In this document: positions 52,487-60,708 of the stretch, piece after piece
Position numbering within the stretch: position 1 is the stretch's first letter
Layout: each line of letters opens with the position of its first letter
Source: Chryseobacterium fluminis
GTDB taxonomy: Bacteria; Bacteroidota; Bacteroidia; Flavobacteriales; Weeksellaceae
Length of the DNA stretch: 64,000 nt
NCBI RefSeq assembly: GCF_026314945.1
Contig: NZ_CP111121.1
Coordinates: 4,340,001-4,404,000, forward strand
Reading direction: 5' to 3'
Position numbers and translations under genes: made by a program
Notes under the pieces: generated by a model
Database searches by the model: none
The model's input: only the letters and a program-made list of their open reading frames with translations
Told to the model about the DNA's origin: nothing

Positions 52487-52560
52487 GATCCGGTAGTTCA
52501 GCTGGTTAGAATGCCGCCCTGTCACGGCGGAGGTCGCGGGTTCGAGTCCCGTCCGGATCG
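52487..52560 (+). tRNA. tRNA-Asp (GTC), copy 2
   Basis: Identical to copy 1; it begins exactly 106 bases after it. Confidence 0.96.
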
Positions 52561-52592
52561 CATAAGTTTTATCAATTTACTTTAAAAAAATT

Positions 52593-52666
52593 GATCCGGT
52601 AGTTCAGCTGGTTAGAATGCCGCCCTGTCACGGCGGAGGTCGCGGGTTCGAGTCCCGTCCGGATCG
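52593..52666 (+). tRNA. tRNA-Asp (GTC), copy 3
   Basis: Identical to copies 1 and 2, again with a 106-base period; the 32-base spacers are almost identical. Confidence 0.96.
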
Positions 52667-52698
52667 CATAAGTTTTATCAATTTACTTCAAAAAAATT

Positions 52699-52772
52699 GA
52701 TCCGGTAGTTCAGCTGGTTAGAATGCCGCCCTGTCACGGCGGAGGTCGCGGGTTCGAGTCCCGTCCGGATCG
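52699..52772 (+). tRNA. tRNA-Asp (GTC), copy 4
   Basis: Identical to the other copies. It is the last intact member; a GIY-YIG gene begins 40 bases after its end. Confidence 0.96.
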
Positions 52773-52812
52773 CATTATAAATCCTACAGTTATTGTAGGA
52801 TTTTTTGTTGAT

Positions 52813-53052
52813 ATGTTTTGCGTTTATATTCTATACTCTCCGTCCAGAAATGTTTATTACAAGGGTTTTTCAGAAGATGTTGAAAAACGCCTGGGGTATC
52901 ATTTAAATTCCAGTGGAAAATATACTTCCGGGACTGATGACTGGAAGATTGTCTATGTTCAGAAATTTGAATTGAAGTCTGCAGCTTTACGGGAAGAGAA
53001 ACGTTTAAAGAAATTAAACAGAGCGTCTATAGAAAGGCTCATAAAGGGATAG
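52813..53052 (+). CDS. GIY-YIG nuclease, tRNA-associated
   Basis: This 79-residue single-domain protein starts MFCVYILYSPSRNVYYKGFSEDVEKRL, a GIY-YIG domain (VYILY and YYKGF are the two signature parts), with a catalytic-type Arg in EKRLGYH and Glu in ALREEKRLKKL. It would cut DNA. The start is the ATG at 52813; an open frame reaching back to 52723 runs inside tRNA-Asp copy 4 and is an artefact. The stop is followed at once by a broken tRNA-Asp, so the gene sits between an intact tRNA and a tRNA 3' part, like a mobile insertion. Confidence 0.8.
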   Translation: MFCVYILYSPSRNVYYKGFSEDVEKRLGYHLNSSGKYTSGTDDWKIVYVQKFELKSAALREEKRLKKLNRASIERLIKG

Positions 53053-53111
53053 AATGCCGGACTGTCATCTCGTCCACAGACGAGACGGGTTCGAGTCCCG
53101 TCCGGATCGCA
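53051..53111 (+). pseudogene. tRNA-Asp remnant (3' part)
   Basis: AGAATGCCG at 53051-53059, CTGTCA soon after, and a 26-base exact match to the tRNA-Asp 3' end at 53086-53111 show that this was a tRNA-Asp. The 5' third is missing and the anticodon-stem to T-arm segment is altered, so it cannot fold as a tRNA. It directly follows the GIY-YIG gene. Confidence 0.8.
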
Positions 53112-53132
53112 ACTATTAAATCAAAATAGTAC

Positions 53133-53167
53133 AAAAAGCTTTAAAACAGATGTTTTAAAGCTTTTTT
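53133..53167 (+). terminator. Terminator after the tRNA-Asp array
   Basis: A perfect 15-bp stem (AAAAAGCTTTAAAAC / GTTTTAAAGCTTTTT) with a 4-nt loop and further T residues. Confidence 0.85.
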
Positions 53168-53361
53168 TGTTTTGTGCTGGTTCCAAAAGGAGCTAAAAAA
53201 ACACAATCTGAAAGTGACCTATTCAGTGACCTGTTGAAAAGGTAGAAAAGAGGTCACTAAAAAGTAAGAAAAAAGCTTGTTCATGGGCTTATTCAGAAAT
53301 TGAACATCTTGTGGAACGTTTTTAAAGAGTTTAAGTTTAAAATTTTTAAAAGCAGCATAAA

Positions 53362-54592
53362 ATGAATAAGACATTCAATCTACTTTTTTATCTTAAAAAA
53401 GCTAAAGCCAACACTAAGGGAGAAGTGCCTATCTATATGAGAATTACGATTGACGGCAAAATTTCTGAGGTAAGTACAAAACGAACCATATTACCTTCGA
53501 AATGGAACTCTCAAGCTCAAAGTGTGAAAGGATCTTCAGAAGAATGTAAATCTCTTAATTTCTATCTTAAAACGTTTGAACAGAAAGTTTATGATACCTA
53601 TCACAAAATGATAAGGGATGGAGAGTTATTAAGCAGCGAGCTCCTTAAGAACAAACTATTGGGAAAAGATCAAAAGAATCGAATGTTGGTCACTATATTT
53701 CAAAACCATAATGATAGAATGGAGAAGTTAGTGGGGAAGGAGTATGCCAAAGGAACGTTAACTCGTTATAAAACTTGCTTAAGCCATACCAAAGAATTTT
53801 TAGAATGGAAGTATAATATTTCTGATATTGATATTAGAAAAATTAACTATGCTTTTCTCAATGATTTTGAATTTTTTCTACGAACTGAAAAATCCTGTAG
53901 TAATAATACGGCTGTAAAGTATATTAAGAATTTTGGAAAGATCATAAGAATTTGTTTGGCTCATGGTTGGGTGGAAAAGGACCCATTTATAAATTATGAT
54001 TCAAAATTTGATGAAGTAACAAGAATATTTCTCAATGATCAGTAGTTAGAGAAGCTTTTTGTCAAAGATTTCAAAAATGAGCGTTTATCATTAGTAAGAG
54101 ATATTTTTTTATTTAGCTGCTTTACAGGGTTTGCATATATTGATACAAGACAGTTAACTATCAATAACATTAATGTTGGATTAGATGGAGCTCGTTGGAT
54201 TTTTACCAAACGACAAAAAACGAAAACAACCTCTAACATTCCATTGCTCACTCAAGCTGAATACATTTTCGAAAAATATAAGAATCATCCGTCTTGTGTA
54301 AATAGAGGAAGATTGATTCCTATTCTCAGTAATCAAAAAATGAACGCTTATCTGAAAGAAATTGCCGATCTGTGCGGTATTAATAAAGAATTAACCTATC
54401 ATATAGCACGTCACACTTTTGCAACAACAATTACTTTGTCAAATGGAGTTCCTATTGAGAGTGTAAGTAAAATGCTGGGGACACAAAAACATGAGAACCA
54501 CTCAGCATTATGCAAAAATACTTGATAGAAAAGTAAGTGAGGATATGATATTGTTAAAGCAGAAATTTATAAAGAAAGGAGATTTTATTTAG
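53362..54592 (+). pseudogene. Tyrosine-type integrase, broken
   Basis: The frame starts at 53362 (NKTFNLLFYLKKAK, a typical N-terminus of Bacteroidota element integrases) and continues to a TAG at 54043-54045, where DQ-stop-LEKL suggests a Glu-to-stop change. The same frame then continues through FLFSCFTGFAYIDT and the HxxR motif AYHIARHTF-like segment (YHIARHTFATT). Near 54477-54480 a GGGG run shifts the frame; removing one G restores LGHKNMRTTQHYAKIL with the catalytic Tyr, ending at 54592. It is therefore a site-specific recombinase killed by two lesions, placed beside a tRNA gene as integrases of islands usually are. Confidence 0.85.
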
Positions 54593-54689
54593 TTATTAGA
54601 AAATGATAATTAAGACATCTTATCTCAAATGGTAAATTTTCCATAAAACTTTATTTGTGAGACTACCAATATGTAGTTATTCTGGAATA

Positions 54690-54722
54690 AAAGACCGTAT
54701 TGAATAAATCAGTACGGTCTTT
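54690..54722. terminator. Bidirectional hairpin between integrase remnant and GLPGLI gene
   Basis: The 10-bp stem AAAGACCGTA / TACGGTCTTT can terminate both the plus-strand integrase remnant and the minus-strand genes that end at 54750. Confidence 0.65.
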
Positions 54723-54749
54723 CCACATCTCATACAATTAAAATACTAT

Positions 54750-55562
54750 CTAAGGATAAGGGATTGCATTATCTTTCTCAATTGGTAAATAGTATTTTTT
54801 TATGTTGTCTTGTAAACTTTTTCTTTTTCTACTAATTTCTTCAGGGGTACTTAGACTTTGTTCTGAATCTATTGTGCCTCCTTTTTTAGCAAAACTCTGA
54901 AGAACCTCAACAATGTTAGTATAATAATCTAATTTGATTTTTTGATATTGCTTTAGTGATACAGATATTGGTTTTTTTCCATAATGGGTTTCTAAAAAAC
55001 TATTTGTGTCAAATGTTTCAGGAAGATTAAGGCTTTTTATTAAAGAATAATGAAATATATTTTCAGAATCACATATTTCAAAGATTAACCCAGATAAGCC
55101 TGTAAATTTATAAGGCCCTTCCTGAAATGGAATTTCAGAACTAAACCAAGCTGTCCATTTCCTTCCGCCAAAGTTTGTACTTGCTTTTTGAAGTGTAAAA
55201 TTGTCGACCTTTTTTGTTTCCTTTTGCAATTTCCAATCTATCTTATCTTTTGATGTTATAACAAAGTAGTCATATGTGTGTGTATGAAAAGATTTATTCT
55301 CTGAACTATTGGTTCGTCTTAATATCAATTGATCTACTTCAGAATTAGTTTGTATATCCTCTCCATTTTTTTTCCGGAGAGAGTCAATCTGAAGAAACTC
55401 ATAGTCATAGAATTTGACATGATTTTTGTCAATATCGAGTACCATGTTGGTTTTGTTAACTTCCCCATTCTTTTGAATTGCCAATTCATAGATAAATCTA
55501 TGTGTTTGAGAGATTGCAGAGCCATAGATAATAATAAAGATAAGTGTAAATATTTTTTTCAT
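54750..55562 (-). CDS. GLPGLI family secreted protein (GLSGLI variant)
   Basis: This 270-residue protein has a signal peptide (FIIIYGSAISQ) and the family region GGRKWTAWFSSEIPFQEGPYKFTG with the name motif changed to GLSGLI at residues 155-160. Function is unknown. It is the last gene of a minus-strand series that includes a signal peptidase, a thioredoxin-like lipoprotein and a propeller lipoprotein, 13 bases downstream of the peptidase gene, so it may be one of the exported or processed components. Confidence 0.85.
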   Translation of the reverse strand: MKKIFTLIFIIIYGSAISQTHRFIYELAIQKNGEVNKTNMVLDIDKNHVKFYDYEFLQIDSLRKKNGEDIQTNSEVDQLILRRTNSSENKSFHTHTYDYFVITSKDKIDWKLQKETKKVDNFTLQKASTNFGGRKWTAWFSSEIPFQEGPYKFTGLSGLIFEICDSENIFHYSLIKSLNLPETFDTNSFLETHYGKKPISVSLKQYQKIKLDYYTNIVEVLQSFAKKGGTIDSEQSLSTPEEISRKRKSLQDNIKKYYLPIEKDNAIPYP

Positions 55563-55575
55563 TTTTAAATAATTT

Positions 55576-56223
55576 TCATAAACTAATGATTACTTTTCCT
55601 TTTAAATCTAAAATATTGATAGGCCCAAAAGTTCGAGAGTCTATGGAACCTGCTCTATTGTCTCCTATAAGAAAGTAATGGTCATTTTGAAATGTATAAT
55701 ATTTATTATTCTTCCAGTTTTTGTTGTTGGTTAAATTTAAATTATTATTTATTTCAGAATTGATTAAATTTTGGTATAAAGAGACTATTTCTGGGGTTAA
55801 TTTAATTTTCATACCCTTTTGGGGTATTTTGTATGCTCCCATATTATAGGGAGTCCAGTTTCTACCAAAATTATAATAAATGTCAGCCTTAGTAAATATA
55901 TCGATACCTGAACTATATTTTAAGATGACACTTGACGGAGGAGAAACAAATTTATTATTTAAGTATATTTTACCATTTATTATTTTAATCGAGTCTCCCG
56001 GCAGGCCAATACAACGTTTTATGAGGTTTTCTTTGTTCCATCTAAAAATTACAATATCATTCTGCTTTAATGTGTATAAATTTTTTAAAATCAGAACTCT
56101 ATCTCCATTTTCATATGTATTTTTCATTGAACTCTGATTAATAGTATATACTTCTACAAAAAATAATCTGAGTACTATTAATACTAAGAGAAAGAGAATA
56201 AAAAATATTACCTTTTTCTTCAT
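55576..56223 (-). CDS. Minimal signal peptidase I
   Basis: This 215-residue S26 peptidase has one N-terminal membrane helix (residues 5-25). The catalytic Ser is probably Ser32 in QSSMKNTYENGDRV, where the usual Pro of SMxPT is Asn, and the Lys is Lys69 in IKRCIGLPGDS. The box GDNRAGSIDSRTFGPI is intact. It lacks the extra module and insertion of the housekeeping LepB at 41091. Its ATG overlaps the stop of the upstream lipoprotein gene (ATGA). A dedicated role in processing local secreted peptides is inferred from position. Confidence 0.85.
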   Translation of the reverse strand: MKKKVIFFILFLLVLIVLRLFFVEVYTINQSSMKNTYENGDRVLILKNLYTLKQNDIVIFRWNKENLIKRCIGLPGDSIKIINGKIYLNNKFVSPPSSVILKYSSGIDIFTKADIYYNFGRNWTPYNMGAYKIPQKGMKIKLTPEIVSLYQNLINSEINNNLNLTNNKNWKNNKYYTFQNDHYFLIGDNRAGSIDSRTFGPINILDLKGKVIISL

Positions 56224-56786
56224 AATCCACATTCAATAGCTTTAGAATACAATCTTTTTGCTTTATCATTATCATAAAATGCTCCAAATAAAATTAAATT
56301 TTGGCTTTTATCAAGGAGCATTGTGTTATAAATATCATCTAGCAAAACAAATTTATTTATCGTTTTAAAAGAAAAGTATTGTTGCTCATAATAAATGGGG
56401 TAAGGAAAGTTAGTTTTTTTTATGGCATCTAAAACATAAGTTTTAGTCGGTGCACTTGCAATAAAAATATAATCAAGATCATTATTTTCTGGCATATTCT
56501 TTAGTCCCGATTGTATCATTTTAAGTTCATTTACACATTTGTCACAATCGGCTGTAAAAAAATGAACTATCGTATAGTTCTTTTTTGTTGTTAGAGCTTT
56601 TTCTATATTTTGATGATCAGAAGTTAAGCTATTGGTTAAAATTTCCATATTTGAGGGGAATTCAACTCTCTTCTTGTACCATGTTTTCATTATTCCTCTA
56701 ATTTCTGATCTTGTACTATCACACTCATTTTTACAGGAAGTAAATAGAGGTATTAAACCGAGTAGGAAAGGTATTAATGTTTTCAT
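56220..56786 (-). CDS. Thioredoxin-like lipoprotein
   Basis: This 188-residue protein has a lipobox (LFTSC, Cys18). A thioredoxin-like half begins YTIVHFFTADCDKCVNEL with a CDKC pair (Cys81, Cys84), recalling TlpA/AhpC-type periplasmic oxidoreductases, although the rest is divergent. It may reduce or isomerise disulfides of neighbouring secreted products, which contain several cysteines. It overlaps the peptidase gene by 4 bases and follows the propeller gene by 2. Confidence 0.65.
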   Translation of the reverse strand: MKTLIPFLLGLIPLFTSCKNECDSTRSEIRGIMKTWYKKRVEFPSNMEILTNSLTSDHQNIEKALTTKKNYTIVHFFTADCDKCVNELKMIQSGLKNMPENNDLDYIFIASAPTKTYVLDAIKKTNFPYPIYYEQQYFSFKTINKFVLLDDIYNTMLLDKSQNLILFGAFYDNDKAKRLYSKAIECGL

Positions 56787-56788
56787 TT

Positions 56789-57886
56789 TTAGAAATTTAA
56801 TGTTGCTGAAAAAATGTTTGCCTCCTTGTCATCATAGCAATAAAGTATACTGTTTTTACTATCAATATTTATTTTGCTTACCTCCCTATCTAAAATCACT
56901 TCTTTAATAAATTTACCATCCCAATTGAATATCAAAATTCTATTTGATGTTGTTCTCCCTTCATAATTTCCAGAATACAAACCATAAATATATTTTTTAT
57001 TAGAGGCAATGGATAAATAAGCATATTTGGTTTTTTCATTTTCCTCAATGGAAAATCCCTTTTCAAGCTTTGTAACCGTCATAATTGGACCGAAATTTTC
57101 TTGGCTATGTAATATTTTTATTAATTTATCATTTGCATAAAATTCGGCTCTGTCAGCTCTATTATAAAAAACAGCAACTTTATTTTCAGTTGGGTGCTTA
57201 ATACTTATTGCTTTAAATATAAATGCTTTATTGGGAAATTTAGTATTTGGACGGTCAAGGAGCATATCACCATTAGTAACATCTGGAAGCGTTCCCACTT
57301 TTTTGATAATTTTCTCAGTATTAGCATATAGATATCGGTTATCATCGAATGAAAATGTTGTTGCCAATATCAAGCTATCATTAATAATATTGGGTGAAAT
57401 TATATTTTTTAATTCTTTACCGAGAATAAACTCCTTCTCAGGAATATAATTTTTAGAATTTACCGAATGATCTTTACTAATTTTAAAAAATTTGCTTAAA
57501 GTTATATCATAAGCCCATATGGAAGAAAAAGAATTACTTTCTATGGATAATTTTGCTACCGATAATCCTTCATTCGAACCTGTACCACGTATAATTATTT
57601 CATTCAATAATTTTCCTGTTTTCAATGAATATAAATTAATAAGTTTAGGATCCCTTAAATTACCACATATTAATAAACTATCTTCAGCTATAATATCAGT
57701 AAAAATCCCGTGGATATTTATTGGATGTAGAACTATTTTATTAGTATTACTTTTCGAAGTTTGAAATATAGAAATAGATGATTTTGCATCATTGATTTTG
57801 TATTCAATTAATTTTGGATCTTCATTACTGCATGATATGAATAAGAAAGTAAAGAAAACAGGAACAAGATTCGAGAATTTTAGCAT
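56789..57886 (-). CDS. BF3164/TolB-like beta-propeller lipoprotein
   Basis: This 365-residue protein has a lipobox (FLFISC, Cys18) followed by repeated beta-strand segments characteristic of TolB-like 6-bladed propeller lipoproteins (LINLYSLKTGKLL, GSNEGLSVAKLSI, NRILIFNWDGKFIKEVILD, INIDSKNSILYC). In Bacteroidota such lipoproteins are often encoded beside NVEALA peptides. The start is the ATG at 57886. It is upstream of the thioredoxin-like and peptidase genes and downstream of a peptide gene, all on the same strand. Confidence 0.75.
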   Translation of the reverse strand: MLKFSNLVPVFFTFLFISCSNEDPKLIEYKINDAKSSISIFQTSKSNTNKIVLHPINIHGIFTDIIAEDSLLICGNLRDPKLINLYSLKTGKLLNEIIIRGTGSNEGLSVAKLSIESNSFSSIWAYDITLSKFFKISKDHSVNSKNYIPEKEFILGKELKNIISPNIINDSLILATTFSFDDNRYLYANTEKIIKKVGTLPDVTNGDMLLDRPNTKFPNKAFIFKAISIKHPTENKVAVFYNRADRAEFYANDKLIKILHSQENFGPIMTVTKLEKGFSIEENEKTKYAYLSIASNKKYIYGLYSGNYEGRTTSNRILIFNWDGKFIKEVILDREVSKINIDSKNSILYCYDDKEANIFSATLNF

Positions 57887-57925
57887 AAACAAATGGTAAA
57901 GGTATTAGTGAAAATAAACATATAT

Positions 57926-58153
57926 TTACTGAATCCCATTATAATTTTTGCACCTCTTAAGATTTGGATAAAGAGCACCAGTTTCTAAAGATAAACAATC
58001 GGAATTACTTGAAGGACAGTTGCAATATGCCGGAGCAATTTTTGCACTTGCCCGTAGACTTTCCAAAGAGGAATTATCTACTGATATAGAAAAGACTGTG
58101 ATAGTAATTAACACAATACATGATAATAAAATTTTAAAATTCTTTTTATTCAT
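57926..58153 (-). CDS. NVEALA-like secreted peptide 1
   Basis: This 75-residue precursor has a hydrophobic N-terminal helix, then SSLESLRASA ending in an A-x-A signal-peptidase site, then a short Cys-rich mature part (CNCPSSNSDCLSLETGALYP). It resembles peptide 2 (58280-58537) across the LESLRA and SNSDCLS segments, so the two are paralogues. The leader pattern resembles NVEALA family peptides. The start is the ATG at 58153 rather than the upstream frame edge. The mature product would be about 38 residues with four cysteines. Confidence 0.65.
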   Translation of the reverse strand: MNKKNFKILLSCIVLITITVFSISVDNSSLESLRASAKIAPAYCNCPSSNSDCLSLETGALYPNLKRCKNYNGIQ

Positions 58154-58279
58154 AATAATTATATTTGTGATTAAGATAGTTTGGGTTGTACTAAGAATCA
58201 TCATTAATATTTTAAAAATAAGGAGATAGCCACTATCTCCTTATCAAGAATTTCCCTATTGTAATTTTATAGGACTAGA

Positions 58280-58537
58280 TTACTCCACTGAATTATCAAT
58301 AGATTCCTCAAATGCTTTTCCTCCAATCGTTCCAGCTTTATATCCTGTATAGATATTTCCTGTAGATGGTGATAAGCAATCGCTGTTACTTGCTGCAATA
58401 CATTTTGTTCCCGCAGCCATTAATGCATTAGCACGAAGACTCTCAAGAGATGAATCTTTAACCGATAAAGTGAATGCTGCACCTGTTGCTAAAACAGCAG
58501 CACCTGAAAAAAGAATTGTTGAAATTTTTGCTTTCAT
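58280..58537 (-). CDS. NVEALA-like secreted peptide 2
   Basis: This 85-residue precursor has a hydrophobic helix (ILFSGAAVLATGAAFTLSV), then SSLESLRANA with an A-N-A cleavage site, and a mature part containing CIAASNSDCLSPSTGNIYTG. It shares SSLESLRA and SNSDCLS-x-x-TG-x-x-Y with peptide 1 but has only two cysteines and an acidic tail. It begins at the ATG at 58537, with a promoter-like TATGTTTG about 105 bases upstream. Confidence 0.65.
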   Translation of the reverse strand: MKAKISTILFSGAAVLATGAAFTLSVKDSSLESLRANALMAAGTKCIAASNSDCLSPSTGNIYTGYKAGTIGGKAFEESIDNSVE

Positions 58538-58642
58538 AAGATTAATATTTAATGATTAAAAACTAATGAATAGCATCAATTATTTCCTTCTCTTGTATTG
58601 GCCACTACAAAAACAGAAAAATAAATTGTTTGCTTTTCGAAA

Positions 58643-58650
58643 CAAACATA
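58643..58650 (-). promoter_or_regulatory. -7 element of peptide 2
   Basis: On the minus strand TATGTTTG matches TAnnTTTG, leaving a leader of about 100 nt. The palindrome at 58687-58720 lies just upstream. Confidence 0.45.
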
Positions 58651-58686
58651 GATGAGATTTTTTTAGAAAGAAAGAATTTATTTTAT

Positions 58687-58720
58687 AGATTCAAGAATTT
58701 AGATCTAAATTCTTGAATCT
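58687..58720. promoter_or_regulatory. 34-bp perfect palindrome upstream of peptide 2
   Basis: The sequence is completely self-complementary (17 bp + 17 bp), each arm containing TTCAAGAATTTA. It lies 42 bases after the regulator stop and about 37 bases upstream of the peptide 2 -7 element. It could be an operator or a terminator without a T-tract. The same core occurs in the palindrome at 60611-60640. Confidence 0.6.
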
Positions 58721-58761
58721 AATAAACAAAATAATGAATGGTTTAAATTAAAATAAAATTG

Positions 58762-60489
58762 CTAAACTAAATCTTTCATTTTTTCAATTTCTTTTAAATA
58801 AATACTAACAGGAGTTCCTGTTCTTTTTTTGAATGCCATGGCAAAAGCCTGTTCATTGTTATACCCTAATCCCTCTGCAATAAAAGGTATTTTATAGGAA
58901 CGAAACCTTTTATCATTTGCCAATCTTCTTATTGCATAATCTATACGTAAATCATTCAAATAAGTCGCAAAATTTTTTCCTTTGTAAATATTTATAACTT
59001 CGGATAAATATCGCGAATTAGTTCTTATTTGTTTTGCTAAACTATTCAGGGTTATGTCTTTTTGAAGGAAAAGTTCATTTGTTTCAAAAGCATTTAATTC
59101 TTCTAATATTTCCTGAGCAATATCTTCAGAAGTAACTCTAATTACTTTATCCTCAATATCATTAGGTTGTATAGAAGAGGAAGAGTTGTTCAGAACACTA
59201 TCTTTACTTCTCTCAATTTTAGGTTTCTCATAAACTGATTGAAGTAATTCCTGGGCTATTTTTCGATATTTCTTTTCTGACTTTTTTGATCGATAAAATA
59301 GATAAATCACAAATAAAAGAAGAAGTATCAAGACTCCAATCAACAGGTAATAAACTTTCTTTCTATTTTTTAAATTAGAAATAATATTTTCTTTTTCCTT
59401 AATAAGATTAGGAACATCGTATTGTTTAGGAAGTTCTTTTGCTATATATCTAAACTGAGAATCTAGTTTTTCATGTACTTTTAAAAAACTATCAATATAA
59501 TAAAGTTGCTTTTCTTTATCATTCTTTTCTTTAAAATATTGTATAAGGTATGAATATGTTTCCCGAAGCTCAGGAAAAGTATTATTTGTCTTTTGGAAAA
59601 TAGAATCTATAGCTATAAAACTTTCCACTGCTTTTTCTTTTTGTCCCAGACCAGCATAGGATTTTCCTAAATATAATGTAGCATAACTTATACTTAAAGC
59701 ATTTGCTTGTGCCTTAATTAAATATTCTTTGCATTTACTTAAGTTAATGATAGCTTCTTGATATTTCTTTTGTTTTAGCTGATATAACCCTAATAAAGAC
59801 AAATATTCATTATAACGATATATATTATCCTTACTTTTGGAGGTCACCAAGCCTTCATTTATAAATACTTGGGCAGAGTCCATTTTTTCAAGATCTAAGT
59901 ATGTACTCGTAAGATTTAGATGAATGTCACTCAATTCACTTTCACTAAGATATGGAGCATTAAATAAATAATGTCTTAACTTCTTTGCTGCTTCACTGTG
60001 TTTACCAATATAATTATTCAAATATGCAATACTTATGTCTGCAAAGGCTATTTGTCGTTTATTCCCCTTTTCTTTTGCATATTTTAATCCTAATATATAA
60101 TTGTCTAAAGCTTCTTTTCCATGATCAAATCTAAAAAATAAATTACCCTTAAGTAAGTAAACACGTGCTGGATAAGTATTTTTCTTTGAGAGTCTTGTTA
60201 TCGATTGTAAGCTATCCAGATATTTTAAAGCTTTTGGTAAAGTTTCGTTAAAATACATCAAAACATAACCTTCCTCAATTTTGTCAATATTTTTTTCTGT
60301 TTTTGCTTTTTGAAGATAGTATTGAGCAATTAATTGAGCTTCTTTTATTTTATCAATCTGATCAAAACCATAAAACTTAGCTTCTAAATCTAAATATGAA
60401 TATTTACTTAAGGAATCGAGCGGACTACTTTGCAAAGATAGTAAACGGGCATAGGATAAAATAAACAGAAAAATAAATATACTTCTCAT
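58762..60489 (-). CDS. Membrane TPR regulator with AraC-type DNA-binding domain
   Basis: This 575-residue protein has a signal sequence, about 340 residues of tetratricopeptide-like helical repeats (for example KALKYLDSLQ, EALDNYILGLKYAKEKG, EAIINLSKCKEYL, KAVESFIAIDSIF), one membrane helix at about 378-400 and a cytoplasmic AraC-family helix-turn-helix domain at about 475-570 (LAKQIRTNSRYLSEVIN, AEGLGYNNEQAFAMAFKKRTG). This layout suits a one-component sensor that reads a periplasmic ligand and controls transcription. It lies between the two peptide types and two related palindromes, so it probably regulates them. Confidence 0.85.
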   Translation of the reverse strand: MRSIFIFLFILSYARLLSLQSSPLDSLSKYSYLDLEAKFYGFDQIDKIKEAQLIAQYYLQKAKTEKNIDKIEEGYVLMYFNETLPKALKYLDSLQSITRLSKKNTYPARVYLLKGNLFFRFDHGKEALDNYILGLKYAKEKGNKRQIAFADISIAYLNNYIGKHSEAAKKLRHYLFNAPYLSESELSDIHLNLTSTYLDLEKMDSAQVFINEGLVTSKSKDNIYRYNEYLSLLGLYQLKQKKYQEAIINLSKCKEYLIKAQANALSISYATLYLGKSYAGLGQKEKAVESFIAIDSIFQKTNNTFPELRETYSYLIQYFKEKNDKEKQLYYIDSFLKVHEKLDSQFRYIAKELPKQYDVPNLIKEKENIISNLKNRKKVYYLLIGVLILLLLFVIYLFYRSKKSEKKYRKIAQELLQSVYEKPKIERSKDSVLNNSSSSIQPNDIEDKVIRVTSEDIAQEILEELNAFETNELFLQKDITLNSLAKQIRTNSRYLSEVINIYKGKNFATYLNDLRIDYAIRRLANDKRFRSYKIPFIAEGLGYNNEQAFAMAFKKRTGTPVSIYLKEIEKMKDLV

Positions 60490-60610
60490 TGGTGTTTTTT
60501 AGTATAGTAAAAATATAATTTATATTCTATATAGCCATTAAGGCTCTATGCCATTTCTGTAATTTAGAAGTAGAATTATCTGTTAAACATATTGTTGAAA
60601 GCAAAAAAAA

Positions 60611-60640
60611 TGATTTATAAATTCAAGAATTTATAAATCA
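60611..60640. promoter_or_regulatory. 30-bp palindrome between regulator and RiPP gene
   Basis: A 13-bp perfect inverted repeat (TGATTTATAAATT / AATTTATAAATCA) encloses CAAG, giving the core TTCAAGAATTTA seen also at 58687-58720. On the minus strand it is followed by eight T residues, so it could attenuate the regulator transcript; on the plus strand it lies 69 bases upstream of the RiPP precursor. Confidence 0.6.
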
Positions 60641-60708
60641 ACCGTAGGTGAGATTTTTAAAAATTGTGTTTTATTTGTAGTAAATCTAATTTTTAAATTT
60701 AATTCAAA

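Noticed and set aside
52381..52772. CRISPR-like regular repeats
   Set aside because: The 106-bp periodic repeats are tRNA-Asp genes with nearly identical spacers, not a CRISPR array.
52723..52812. Upstream extension of the GIY-YIG protein
   Set aside because: It translates the tRNA-Asp copy 4 sequence; the real start is the ATG at 52813.
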